Below, piece by piece: positions 1-10,278 of a stretch of DNA of 64,000 bases; positions within the stretch are counted from its first letter, which is position 1; each line of letters opens with the position of its first letter. Under the pieces are notes generated by a model. The model did not search any database and had not been told where the DNA came from. It saw only the letters and a program-made list of their open reading frames with translations. Origin of the DNA: Vigna angularis (lineage: Eukaryota; Streptophyta; Magnoliopsida; Fabales; Fabaceae); contig NC_068979.1 of the NCBI RefSeq assembly GCF_016808095.1, positions 27,299,960 to 27,363,959 of the forward strand. Reading direction: 5' to 3'. The translations under genes were made by a program, and so were the position numbers.

Positions 1-1607
1 TTTTGCTATCATCAAATGTGAGGAAATAAACCCAAAATAATGACTTATTATATTAATCATCTCATGACTAGTTCATCTTCAAAAACCAACACATAAAATA
101 TACTATTGTTTCAAGTTAAAATAGGACCTCTATCTCATATACACTTATTAAACACTTACTTTTTTATCTTTATTATCTTATCACGTCATATATTTTATAA
201 ATTTATAATATTTTTTAAGTTGATAAATATTTTTGATATACATGAATATTTTTCTTTAAAATATAGCCAAAAAGAATAGTGAGTTGTGACTTGTTGATAT
301 TTATTACTAATATGTTGGTGAGTTGAAATAAGCTACGAAAATAAAATCTAGGTTTAGAAGATATTTGATACGGGGAAATGTCAGTAAAAACTAAAATAAA
401 AACAAGCATTGAAATAGTTGTGATTAAAACGATGGGATTTTGCTTCCTGCACCTGTATAATAATTACTAACTGCATCCCACACTAACATGACTAGCATAC
501 CCTTCCCCTTGTGTGGGGTAAGGAATTTTAACAATTATAAAAAATTGAAATATATTATATTTTAATTATTTTTAATTGAATTTTCTTCATTTTTCAAATT
601 GTTTGTTTAGACTTCATGTTTTTAAATTGTTTGTTTGGATTGAATAATTGAAATATCTTTAATTTCAATTTTTTTTATAAACCAAATAAATTTCTCTTTT
701 AAAGTAAAATTTTATTTTTAAAATATTTGGCTCGACTTTTGGATCGAATTGATTTGGCTTGACCTTCAACCTGAGTCGATTCACCTCAACATTCAACCGA
801 AGCAACCTCGTCTCGACCATGGTCAATCTCGCTCATCCTTCATCTCAAGCTTAATCGACTCGACCTTTAGTATTGAAGATTGAGTTAAGTCAGTCTGAAT
901 TCAAGGGTCAAGCCAAGTTGACTAGTGTGAAGGCTGAGTCGAGTTGACTCGGGAAAAAACTCTAATCGAGTCGCCCCTAACCAAAGTTCGAAATTAGTTG
1001 ATTATGTTTGAAGTTTGAGACAAATTGACCCCTAAGTCTGCAAAGGCTAAAGGTCGAGTCAAGTAGGACTACATTGAAGGTCAAGTTGAGTAGGCCCAAG
1101 TGAAAGGTTATGTCTGAGTCACTCGGACTCAAAGGTCAAGCCATGTTTTAAATAAATAAAATAATAGAATTTAAAATTCACTAAAACAAAGACAGAAATT
1201 AAAATTTCACTTTCCCTCCTTATACACATATTTATTAAAAAAAATTAAATCGTTAAATATTATTTTAATATTTAAATTTGATCAATATATTAGTTTGTAA
1301 ATTTGAATTTTAAAATGAAATATTATCTTTAGAGAAAAACTCAATTATTTATCCAAACAAAAATAAAATATTTTAATTATTTTATCCAAAGAAAATATAA
1401 AGGATAAAATAGTCATTTTAAAAAATATAAGGGTCCAATAATCCAAGACCAAAAATACAACCCAAAAAGTATAGAATATGGACACTTAATCTCCTTAAGG
1501 ATGTTTCGTTACTTTTTCAACAATCATTAATTCATATTAATACCACAGTTAAAAAACAATGATTTTATTATCAAACAAAATATCTTTCAATTATTTTTGG
1601 AATTATT

Positions 1608-1612
<5 letters not shown>
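1..1612. other. AT-rich intergenic DNA, no gene seen
   Basis: This stretch is strongly AT-rich and has no open frame with recognisable protein content. The only structured part is the TCGA-rich degenerate repeat at about 720-1160, listed separately. Confidence 0.6.
720..1160. repeat. Degenerate TCGACTTGG-type repeat tract
   Basis: Short words such as TCGACC, TTGACC, GAGTCGAG and GACTCGG recur every 10-20 bases without an exact period. The first half (720-870) carries mainly the TCGAC/TTGACC strand and the second half (880-1150) its complement GAGTCGA/GGTCAAG, so the tract is loosely self-inverted. A longer tract of the same word family lies inside MED23 intron 15 at 46440-47350. No coding frame runs through it. 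Confidence 0.55.

Positions 1613-1677
<65 letters not shown>
1613..1677. repeat. Compound microsatellite (TA)n(TG)n
   Basis: About 21 TA dinucleotides run directly into about 11 TG dinucleotides. It is a simple-sequence tract and a likely length polymorphism. Confidence 0.95.
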
Positions 1678-2424
1678 AAAATAAAAACAACAATCATTAC
1701 TTTTTTATAATAAATATATATTACTGTAAAATAAAAATTGTATGTAATTACTTCCAGTAAACAATATGGTAATAAAAATAACTATTCAAGAAAAATAATA
1801 TCAATTATTGTTCACATTTTATTAAAAATAAATCATGTCATTATCTTATTCATAAAAATTAACAAATACATTACTTAAGTATGCATGTAAAAGTAATCTA
1901 ACTACCTTAACTTAAGAAAAACATTATTACATTAATTGTCTTAATTCCTTTTTTTCATTTCAACACTTAATTAACTATAGCCAATAATAAAAAAACAAAA
2001 TTATGCTAATGTTTTTAAGAACATAAAACATACTTAAACCCCCCTCTTTTAAATATTTTTCTAGAGTTTATCCCTTCTCAATAATTGAAGTTAGTTCTGT
2101 TTCTCATTTGATTGCTTCATAGTAGAATGATTCTCTCCTATTCATTCTCGTAGTTTATTTCTTCCCAAATTAAAGTGTTTGATATAGCTGATCGCTAACA
2201 AACGCACACCTCTTCCACTTTGTAAATGGTGCTCCCTAATTCTATTACTTTTCAGGACCACTGCAATATGTTTGATAACATGCCCGAGATAAAACAAGTG
2301 TATTTTCTTACAGGCATTGGATACAAGTAGTAACAACTTATGTCTTTCAACCAAGTGATGCAAGTTTCGGATCTAGATAATGTAATTTCAAATATAGAAT
2401 GAACTGTTAGAAGAAGAATACTCA

Positions 2425-3675
2425 CATGGCGCTAACATGCCCCCCCACTAAGCAGTTGCCAATGGAAGCACTGAAAGAGACAATTATTCAGTGTAAAACA
2501 ATTTTTGTACAATACTCAACTTGAAGGTATAATACCGCATTAAATAGAATTTAAACTGCTGAAAAGAGACAATTCTTACAACCTCTACCAAACAAATACT
2601 ATACCTCTGTTATTCTTTATTGATACCAATTGAACTGGACCACAAACACCGGCATGGACATTGTCAAAGTAGGCACCATAGTTATGTTTGAATGAGGAGA
2701 TCACTGATAGTTACCAAAAGAACACCAATGCTGACATAATTAATGCCTTTATGAGATGTGTGCTTGTTACTTGCAGGTAAACCAACAGTGCCACTGAGCT
2801 GTTATCTCATTTTCCCTAACCTCAAATTGATCTAGACTCCTAGGTGAATGAATAAGTATTGCCCATTTTGAGCATATAAGTAATCAGGGAGTACACACAT
2901 GAAATGAAGAATATATGATTTCAATATGGTGAGCTTCTCTTATAAAAATGAGAAAGTGGATAAGAAATTTTGCAGTCAGGACTTACAGTTTGCCCATTGG
3001 AGTTCACTCTTAGCTTAGCATCATGGACCGAATAGGGTTGTTTTCACAAACATCAACACTGACCAAAGTTTTACCCCAGGTTAGAATAGTTAATACCCAA
3101 AATTCTGAGAAAACAAAACAAAATTATTACCTTGCAATGTAACACAGGTAATCACTTTTATCTTTTGTGACAACCTTTAATCCAAAAGTTGAGGAGCCCA
3201 GCGAGAAACCAAAGGGTCTATCTTTCATTTGCACATGGGGCTCACGCCTCCATTGCCAATTCAATATTGACCAAGGTATTAAAATTCGCAACTTGGAAAA
3301 TAAGATCGTTTTCCTGATTTATAAATATACCATAAGGCATCCCACAACATTTTTAAAGCAAAGAAAACACTAATCCTTGTAGTCTTGGAAATAGGTAGAC
3401 TGATTAGTTGCATCACAAGTAAACCAATGAAAAGTAAAAAAAAAAAAAAAAAAACCGTATAATTCTGTTTGCCAGAAAAGCTACGTAATCAATACCAATA
3501 ATTTATCCAGTTGTAACTAGTAGAAAAATTAAACTAATTATTTTACTCTATAGAGTTCATTCTAAAAGGGGATGGTTGTGTAAGAAAATTTCTGAGTTTT
3601 GATTGAATTACCTTAACACATTATAAAAATTGGTTTTCATAGGCAACTGCTAAGTGGGGACATATTAGCGCCATG
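2425..3675. mobile_element. Probable non-autonomous DNA element with 34-bp terminal inverted repeats
   Basis: The block starting CATGGCGCTAA at 2425-2460 reappears as its reverse complement at 3642-3675 (ending TTAGCGCCATG). The two arms match over about 34 bases, with a 3-base indel in a C-run and a few mismatches. The 1.25-kb interior has no transposase-like frame. A minus-strand frame at 2142-2363 lies outside it. I could not find a convincing target-site duplication, so the superfamily is open, and the arms could also be a fortuitous or gene-derived inverted duplication. Confidence 0.5.
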
Positions 3676-3714
3676 AAGTACGATCAGATGATGCAGTGAT
3701 ACAATAATCTCTAT

Positions 3715-4974
3715 TCAAAGGCAAATTCCATGCACAAAGTACGTGTTACCTCTATACCTAAGAATTCTACTGTCTGCTCCAACACACCACATATGGCCCT
3801 GCAAGTCCAAATGCCCTTTCATTTCAGCCATTTCCCACACAAACTTGAAAATCCCTAGTGCCCGGTCCAACTGCTTCACACCACGCCCAATCATCTTCTC
3901 ACTATCTGAAGTCAGGATTCTTCCCATAAACAAGCAAAACTTGCCATTACTTCCATTTGCATAGACCCCACCACACATGTCTACTTCAATATCTACCACC
4001 CTTCCATAGAGGTAATACAGTAATAAAGTGAATAAGCAGCGAGAGGAGTGACCCAACATTTTGGAAAGCTTCTTCCTCACAAGGCTTTCTTGATGCTGAG
4101 CTTCCTTATATCCAACACTGTTGTCAACTGAAACATCCCTTATGTGCAAAAGCCCCTCCTTCATGATCTCAGCCTTAGCTACATGCAACTTCAACCTTCT
4201 TTCCTTTTTACAGCATTCAATAAGATCATTGAACATCACAAGAACATCTTCCCATTTTTGTGGGTCACCGAAATCAAACATTTTAGAAGATGAAAGCTTC
4301 ATCCATGAAGAAGACCCGGGATCCGAAAAGACACCAATTTCAGTCAGAAAGTTCAAACAGCTATGAACAATTTGGCCACCCAATAAAGCATCGTTATTTA
4401 AGCCCCGAGAAGACAAACAATCCAAATCAACTGCAAAACCATTCAGAACTTCTTTAAGTGCACCAGTCCATATGTGATGCTGAGTAACCTGGGAGCACAC
4501 TTTGTGACGAACCAACTTCCTTTGTTGAGCAGAAACACTAAGAAAGTTGCTCACTTTAGTTAGTGAATCAACCACCATAGGCTCTCTTTCATTTGCTTTA
4601 CCAAAAGGGGTAAAAGATTCATGTTTTGCATTTAAAACAAAAGAGGTCATAACATGTTTCATTTTGTGCTGAACAAATGTGGATCCAACATACCCACGAA
4701 CAAGGGACTTGAAGGTACACATGTCACGCTCAATGTCATCATCAAAAAGGGTTGAATTACTCTTTACATCAATGAGTCTACCATTAACTGCATCCACATG
4801 TGCTAGTAAATGGGTCAATTCCTTCACCTTGGGAAACTCATTCTGATACCATTGCAGGTTGAGAGCATCTTTTGAAGTGTGATAAAACATTGAGTTCAGG
4901 TAGAAAGCTGCAAACTTATTGGTTCTAATAAAATGGTTTCCACAATAAAGTAGCTCCAAAGATCTACAACGCAT
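3715..4974 (-). CDS. Unrecognised plant protein, 3' exon (419 codons from first ATG)
   Basis: A single minus-strand frame of 419 codons has normal protein composition, regular Cys/His/Trp and no low-complexity bias, so I take it as real coding sequence. I do not recognise the family. Residues 110-400 look like an alpha-helical globular protein with no signal peptide or obvious membrane anchor. The ATG at 4974 is probably not the true start. A stop lies just upstream in this frame, but a different frame upstream (to an acceptor-like site near 5087) reads on as credible protein, which suggests a frameshift around 4960-4975. A donor-like AG|GTAACA at about 3750 could also end the exon a dozen codons before the stop. 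It sits immediately beside the inverted-repeat element at 2425-3675. It may be a pseudogene or a truncated gene copy. Confidence 0.5.
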   Translation of the reverse strand: MRCRSLELLYCGNHFIRTNKFAAFYLNSMFYHTSKDALNLQWYQNEFPKVKELTHLLAHVDAVNGRLIDVKSNSTLFDDDIERDMCTFKSLVRGYVGSTFVQHKMKHVMTSFVLNAKHESFTPFGKANEREPMVVDSLTKVSNFLSVSAQQRKLVRHKVCSQVTQHHIWTGALKEVLNGFAVDLDCLSSRGLNNDALLGGQIVHSCLNFLTEIGVFSDPGSSSWMKLSSSKMFDFGDPQKWEDVLVMFNDLIECCKKERRLKLHVAKAEIMKEGLLHIRDVSVDNSVGYKEAQHQESLVRKKLSKMLGHSSRCLFTLLLYYLYGRVVDIEVDMCGGVYANGSNGKFCLFMGRILTSDSEKMIGRGVKQLDRALGIFKFVWEMAEMKGHLDLQGHMWCVGADSRILRYRGNTYFVHGICL

Positions 4975-5086
4975 TGTTCCAAAAGTAAGTCACCTTCCAA
5001 GCAAGTAAAACAAGAGTCAAATGACTCTAAGAAAAGGTACTTGTATTCTTTCAGGCATTCTTCCAAACATATTGCTTGCAGTGACC
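4975..5086 (-). pseudogene. Upstream coding piece of the same minus-strand gene, out of frame
   Basis: On the minus strand a TTTTACTTTTCAG acceptor-like site (5087-5099) is followed by about 37 codons of plausible protein beginning SLQAICLEECLKEYKYLF. This frame runs past 4974, overlaps the start of the 419-codon frame and then degenerates. The simplest reading is one exon broken by a small indel near 4965-4975. Further upstream exons are not visible; copia debris begins at about 5.4 kb. Confidence 0.35.
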
Positions 5087-5493
5087 CTGAAAAGTAAAAC
5101 CCTGAAAAGTAAAAGGAACAAGGAACGCTTCTATGAGTATGCACCCAGACACGTTGTAACTATAGTCTATAAATGCACAGTGGTAGCTGAGTGTTACATC
5201 ATGAATTTGGGTTAGTATGGACAAATATGTAACACCCCGTCTTACACAATACATTAGTCTATGATATTGACATGGATTGTATAGTCTATGATGAGTCAGT
5301 TTATTAAAATCATTAGATTTACTATTACAACATTAAATGGTTAAGATAAAGAAAGTAAACTTGGCATACTAGTTATTAATCATATTCCCAACATAAATTT
5401 AATTTACTCATTTGTCCTTTTGTTTAGGTGGTCATAGCTTACACCTAGGGTTTTCCCCTCAAGCTAGGGTTTTTCCTCTCTCGTTTTTTTGGA

Positions 5494-5745
5494 ATGGCTT
5501 CTCTTGGAATGACTTCTTCTATGTCAGCTACACCTACTATTACCACTGCAAAACTCAACTAGAAAAATTACTTATCTTGGTCCGCTTATGTGGAGTTATG
5601 GTTTCTTGCTCAAGGATACCATAATCATCTTGAACAAGATGTCTCTACTAATCCAGACTAAGAAAAACCTCAGTGGCAGAAACTGAATTTTCAATTATGT
5701 GCTGATTTGTGGCAATCTGTTGAGCAAGAGGTCATAGAAATTTTG
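5494..5745 (+). pseudogene. Ty1/copia gag N-terminus fragment
   Basis: The frame starting at ATG 5494 reads a Ty1/copia gag N-terminus, with the hallmark NYLSWSAYVELWFLAQGY and later QWQKLNFQLCADLWQSVE. This is the gag region that follows the leader in plant copia elements. It is interrupted by in-frame stops (TAG after KLN, TAA after STNPD). Nothing downstream continues into pol, so this is a truncated relic. Confidence 0.75.
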
Positions 5746-5789
5746 AGACTTTATATGTTAGGTTCCTTGGAGACAAGAAACTAGATTTA

Positions 5790-6083
5790 TAATTCAGTTT
5801 AAGGAATTAACACACAAATCTTACTGCACAATGGAAATAACACTCTAATTCTGAAAAACATAATACAAGAAAACATTCAATAGCTTCCAAGGGAAGAAAT
5901 TCCCTTCTACACAGGACAAGCCTTGTTCTGAAACAAAATACACAGCACCACCAGGAGGAACTGTTTCCTCCTTAAAAGATAACCCTTACTAGATTAAATA
6001 ACTTCTTCTAACCACCCATAGATTGTCCAACTACCGTCAACTGTTTTGTAACTTCTAATTTTGAACCTTTTTCCTAACATATA
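5790..6083. other. Possible old LTR remnant
   Basis: The sequence resembles in design the LTRs at 35434-35737 and 34490-34800: a CCAAGGGA...TTCCC...ACACAGGA block, then a purine-poor AT-rich tail. Similarity is loose and no partner LTR or target duplication is visible. Confidence 0.25.
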
Positions 6084-6084
6084 A

Positions 6085-6433
6085 TGTTGGAAGTCTCACA
6101 TCGACTAGAGATAAAACCAATTTATAGTATAGAAATAAGTGCAAACCTCACCTTACAAGCCGGTTTTGTGGGATTGAGTTAGACTTAAAGTCCACTTCTT
6201 AACATGGTATCAGAGCCAAGTTAGAGCCTATCCTAGTGATATTGTTGTTTGTTGGGCATATTGTTCCACCCGCTATTGGACTGTTATCGGACCACCCATT
6301 ATTGTCTAATTCACACTCGATATGTATATACATTGGCGTGAGGGGAGTGTGTTGAAAGCCTCACATCGACTAGAGATAAAACCAATTTATAATATATAAG
6401 TGGGGGCAAACCTCACCTTACATGGTATCAGGG
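6085..6433 (+). mobile_element. TRIM-type miniature LTR retroelement
   Basis: A 120-bp LTR (6085-6204) starts TGTTGGAAG and ends TTAACA. It is followed at once by TGGTATCAGAGCC (6205-6217), the classical primer-binding site complementary to initiator methionine tRNA. A purine tract GAGGGGAG just before 6350 leads into a second LTR copy (6350-6422) with an internal deletion, itself followed by another TGGTATCAG. The internal region is only about 145 bases with no coding capacity. This is a terminal-repeat retrotransposon in miniature, apparently part of a tandem LTR array. A degraded relative lies at 44567-44915. Confidence 0.75.
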
Positions 6434-6437
6434 GGCC

Positions 6438-7071
6438 GTTGAATGTACCCCTTTTGAAATAGTTTATGGGAGGCATCCACCCACTTTAACAAGGTTTATC
6501 CCCAAGGAAACGGTGGCCGAAGCAGTAGCGCAAGAGTTGCAAACCAGTGTTGAAGTAGTTGAAGTATCATCTGGCCAGAGCCCAAGACCAGATGACGCAG
6601 TATGCGAATAGGAAAAGGAGGGCATCTAATATAAAGGAGGGGTACTGGGTTTTCTTAAAGATCAGACCTCATAGGCAAGCTTCCATGCCTACGAGATTAC
6701 ACCCTAAGCTGTCGGCCCGTTATTACGGACCCTTCCAGGTGCTCAAACAAATTTGACCGGTTGCTTTTCGGTTGCAGCTTCCGAAAACAGCTCGGATTCA
6801 CCCTATGTTTGACGTCTCCCAGTTGAAACTGGCGATTGGGACACAACAGGTGGAAGGGAACCTACCAGCAGAGCTACAGGTCGAGGGGCCTCTTTGTTGG
6901 CCACTGAAAGTGCTACAAAGAAGGGTAAAGCAGCAACAGGGGGAGATGGTGCCACAGGTACTGATTGAGTGGCAAGAAGGGGGAAAAGAAGGAGCTACGT
7001 GGGAGGATGAGTTGAACATCAAGGAACAATTTACAGAATTCAACCTTGAGAGTGACCGACTTCTTGACTAA
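6438..7071 (+). pseudogene. Ty3/gypsy integrase C-terminus and chromodomain-like tail, broken
   Basis: The first part reads ECTPFEIVYGRHPPTLTRF, the end of a gypsy integrase core. After a frameshift near 6555 it continues with KYHLARAQDQMTQYANRKRR and the GPF-type region (YYGPFQVLKQI). After a stop near 6754 come ARIHPMFDVSQLK and a chromodomain-like VLIEWQEGGKEGATWEDE. These pieces are in the correct order for a chromovirus pol 3' end. No LTR or upstream pol is present, and the fragment abuts the TRIM copy at its left. It is a dead relic. Confidence 0.85.
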
Positions 7072-8772
7072 AGAAGCCTATCACCTTCTCACATATAATT
7101 AACAAATAAACAATTAATAATCTAATTAACGTGAAAGGTAAGCCTAAGTAGATTAGATGGTCAAGAATGACCACGTTTACAAAAAAAGAAAAGAAGAAAA
7201 ACGTAATTTGAAAACCCCTTGCACTTTTTATGTGTTTTAAATATGCATTTAAAGCATTCGATATGCTTAAATAATTATAAGCAGAGTTCTCTGTCACTAT
7301 TGCTATGGTTTCTAGAAACTCTTGTTCCAATCTCAAGCTTAACAGATAAGAAGGCCTATGACAACAGTGCTGATGATAGGAGGCACTACTGCATGGTGTA
7401 GTTTTGACCATCACAATAAATAGATAAGAGGGAGATTTCTGATAGGGAAAAGATTGTGCATGGAGATGAAGGCACGAATTGGAAAATACAAAGAAAAATA
7501 AAATGTTATTTTATTTAACTACTCCAGTGGATACATGTCAAGGTTTTCCATGCCAAAATCTCTTTCTTTTTGCTGCTGAGAAGATGCAAAAGGTTAATTT
7601 ATAAACCTTTTGACATTAAAAAACACTAGCAACTAGTAGGTGAACCATGATTACCAAAATCTCAGGCATACTACGGGATAATAATGACTGTCACTTCTCT
7701 GCTTTTATATACAGTCCAACCTTTTGAGAAAGAACAGAATATGATACAACGAAAAAAATGGAAATTGAAACAATTAACCTAACCAAATAAAACCCTAACT
7801 TGCATACTAACCAACGGCGGTGACAGTGTGGAACACGTAGGACAACGACCGAACAGCACTGACAAGGTGGAATCACGATCCAACAACGGTGACAAGGTGG
7901 AACTCGAAGGACAACGATCGAACGGCGGACAAGGTGGAACTCAGGTGACCATCGAACGGCAGTGACAAAGAGGAACTCGGGCAACCGAGGCAATGGTGTT
8001 GTATTCAGAGAATGGTGTTAGCGGTGTGATTAAGAGGAAATGAGAATGGTCTTACTTCAGAGTTATTTTCAAAGGGGGAGAAGTTTAGGCAATTTTTCAC
8101 GTTTTTTTTTAAGTTTGACGGGTGTGGGAAAATTTCCACTCAGGTTTACTTTTAGGTCACTCTTATTTTTTTAAAGTCCTGTAAGGAGTTATTTTCTTAT
8201 ACAATAATTAATGACAAATAATTAATTAAATAAAACCTATATTTAACATCATGAGCATTATATATGCTTAGAATATATTAAACGTGAACCCGACAAGCTT
8301 AAACTGTGAAATCATGTTATAGCCTCCATATTTTTGTTCATCATTTCATCATCTTTTTAATTGTCATTTATGAAAAGGATTTCAAATATGCCTTTTTTTT
8401 TATTTCTTTTCTATACTAAATTTATAATTTATTAATAAAGATCATATAAATCTCCTTACAAAATAGTATATATTTTCTATATGATACAACATATAAGACT
8501 AATACTCTAATTTCCTTTTACAATTATATTTACTTCTAGAAAGTTTATATTAATTTATAATCAATTTAGTTTAATTAGTAATTTAGTTCATATATTTAAG
8601 TTTAATATTTATGTTTTTTATTTAATTAAATATTAGTATTTTCTGATAGAGTGAATTTTGTTCTTCTATTATTAGCATTAATGATATTTGAAAAGAATTA
8701 TGTTTCAAAGTGTTGGTGTTAAAAACTTAAATATTATGTGTCTAGACAGATTTTAGTAAAGATGATCCAAAT
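7072..8772. other. Intergenic DNA with a short minisatellite
   Basis: No gene is recognised. Between about 7810 and 7995 a degenerate tandem repeat with words GGTGACAAGGTGGAACTC and GGACAACGATCGAAC recurs 4-5 times. The minus-strand open frame at 7691-7993 is made by this repeat and is not credible protein. The rest is AT-rich. Confidence 0.55.
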
Positions 8773-9719
8773 TTTAACATTGGTTTAATACAGGTTCTAC
8801 TTTTGGGAGTTTGGTTCAAAATGACCTTATTTTTTTTAAAAACTTCAGTAAGGCTTCATATTTTGTTTAAAAATGTTCAATTCGATCCTTTTCGTGGACG
8901 TCGTTAAATACATAACGGTGTTGATGCCACTATGGCCAAATCTGAGTGAGGTGTTATGTTGGATGATTACGTGGCACTGTGAAGTGAAGTGTGGGTTCTT
9001 TTATTAAAATCAAAGAAAATTCCAATCTAAAACCCTAACATTTTAAGAATGCTAAAGTGGAAATTAGAATCAGAAACCCTAAATTGGGGAAAAATCCCCA
9101 ATTTTTTTATGCATTTTTGCCTTCCTTCCTTCTTCACCAACAGTGCGTCGTACATCGAACATGGCTAATTCTTTCACACTTTTAACCCAGTGATCCATAG
9201 GTTTTTCCTCTCTCTATCGTGGGTTTCATAAAACCCTGTCGCAACCGGAATCACGACGGGACGACGACCCGAAAAAAAAAACGGGTTTTGAGAAAAGATT
9301 TGGAGTCGCCACCATAGTTTATTCTGGAAAACTACGAAAAAATCATAAAATGATGAGGCATAGTCTACAAACATGAGATTCTAAGTTCGGGAGTCGGTTA
9401 CGTGTAGGGAAGGTGTTAACACCCTACAACGCCTGCCCTAAGGCAGTACCTTTAACTAAATGCGCGAATATGATGTGGTTTTCAAAATATTTAACTATCC
9501 TCTAAAATAAAATTCTAAATAAAAATATATATTTTTTAGTTTTTTTTTTGGCCCAACAAGGATTGACCTTGCTCCTACGTATTCTCATTCAAAATGAGAG
9601 AAATCATGGTTACGTAGTTTTGAGAAGTTTGTTTGGAAATTGTTTGAAAATGTGAATGTTTTTAGTCTTTGAAGGTTTTATTTTTTTTTTTTTTGTATTT
9701 TTATAAAATAAACATAAAA

Positions 9720-10230
9720 GGTTTTTAGCACAAGGACGATGCGAGCGATCACACATGTGCTTGACCTTTAAAATGTATTTTTATATTTTTCTAAAAGAAA
9801 GAAAAAAAAGTTTATAGCACAAAGACGATGCGAGCGATCACACATGTGTTTGATCTTTAAAATGTATTTTTGTATTTTATTTGAGAAAAGAAGAAAAAAA
9901 GGTTTTAGCACAAGGACGATACGTGCGATCACAGATGTGCCTAAACCTTTAAAATATAATATTTTATTATTATTTGAAAAAAAGAAGAAGAGAAGGTTTT
10001 AGCACAAGGACGATGCGTGCGATCACACATGTGCCTAAACCTTTCAAAATATTTTATTATTATTTGAGAAAAGAAGAAGAAAAGGTTTTAGCACAAGGAC
10101 GATGCGTGCGATCACTCATGTGCCTAAACCTTTAAAATATTTTATTATTATTTGAGAAAAGAAGAAGAAAAAGTTTTAGCACAAGGACGATGCGTGCGAT
10201 CACAGATGTGCCTAAACCTTTAAAATATTT
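9720..10230. repeat. Tandem repeat, about 90-bp period, 6 copies, in the solo LTR
   Basis: The core TTAGCACAAGGACGATGCG, then TGCGATCACACATGTGCC, recurs about every 86-94 bases near 9725, 9812, 9905, 9998, 10087 and 10173. Each copy ends in an A-rich stretch (AAGAAGAAGAAAA). The conserved GATGCGTGCGATCACA-CATGTG core against variable AT spacers is an ordinary LTR subrepeat. Confidence 0.9.
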
Positions 10231-10235
10231 TTGTA

Positions 10236-10239
<4 letters not shown>

Positions 10240-10274
<35 letters not shown>
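10240..10274. repeat. (TA)n microsatellite
   Basis: About 17 TA units lie directly after the 90-bp repeat array, within the solo LTR. Confidence 0.9.

Positions 10275-10278
<4 letters not shown>

Noticed and set aside
2142..2363. Minus-strand 73-codon open frame
   Set aside because: It starts at a TTG after an in-frame stop, and I recognise nothing in the product. The acceptor-like TTCTTCTTCTAACAG before it suits a different frame. It is not supported as a gene.
7691..7993. Minus-strand 100-codon frame
   Set aside because: The product is a repeat of VLRVPPCH-like units created by the minisatellite on that strand.
9720..10230. Regular repeats with unique-looking spacers, CRISPR-like at first sight
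   Set aside because: Period about 90 bases with AT-rich, mutually similar spacers, inside a plant LTR. It is a tandem subrepeat.
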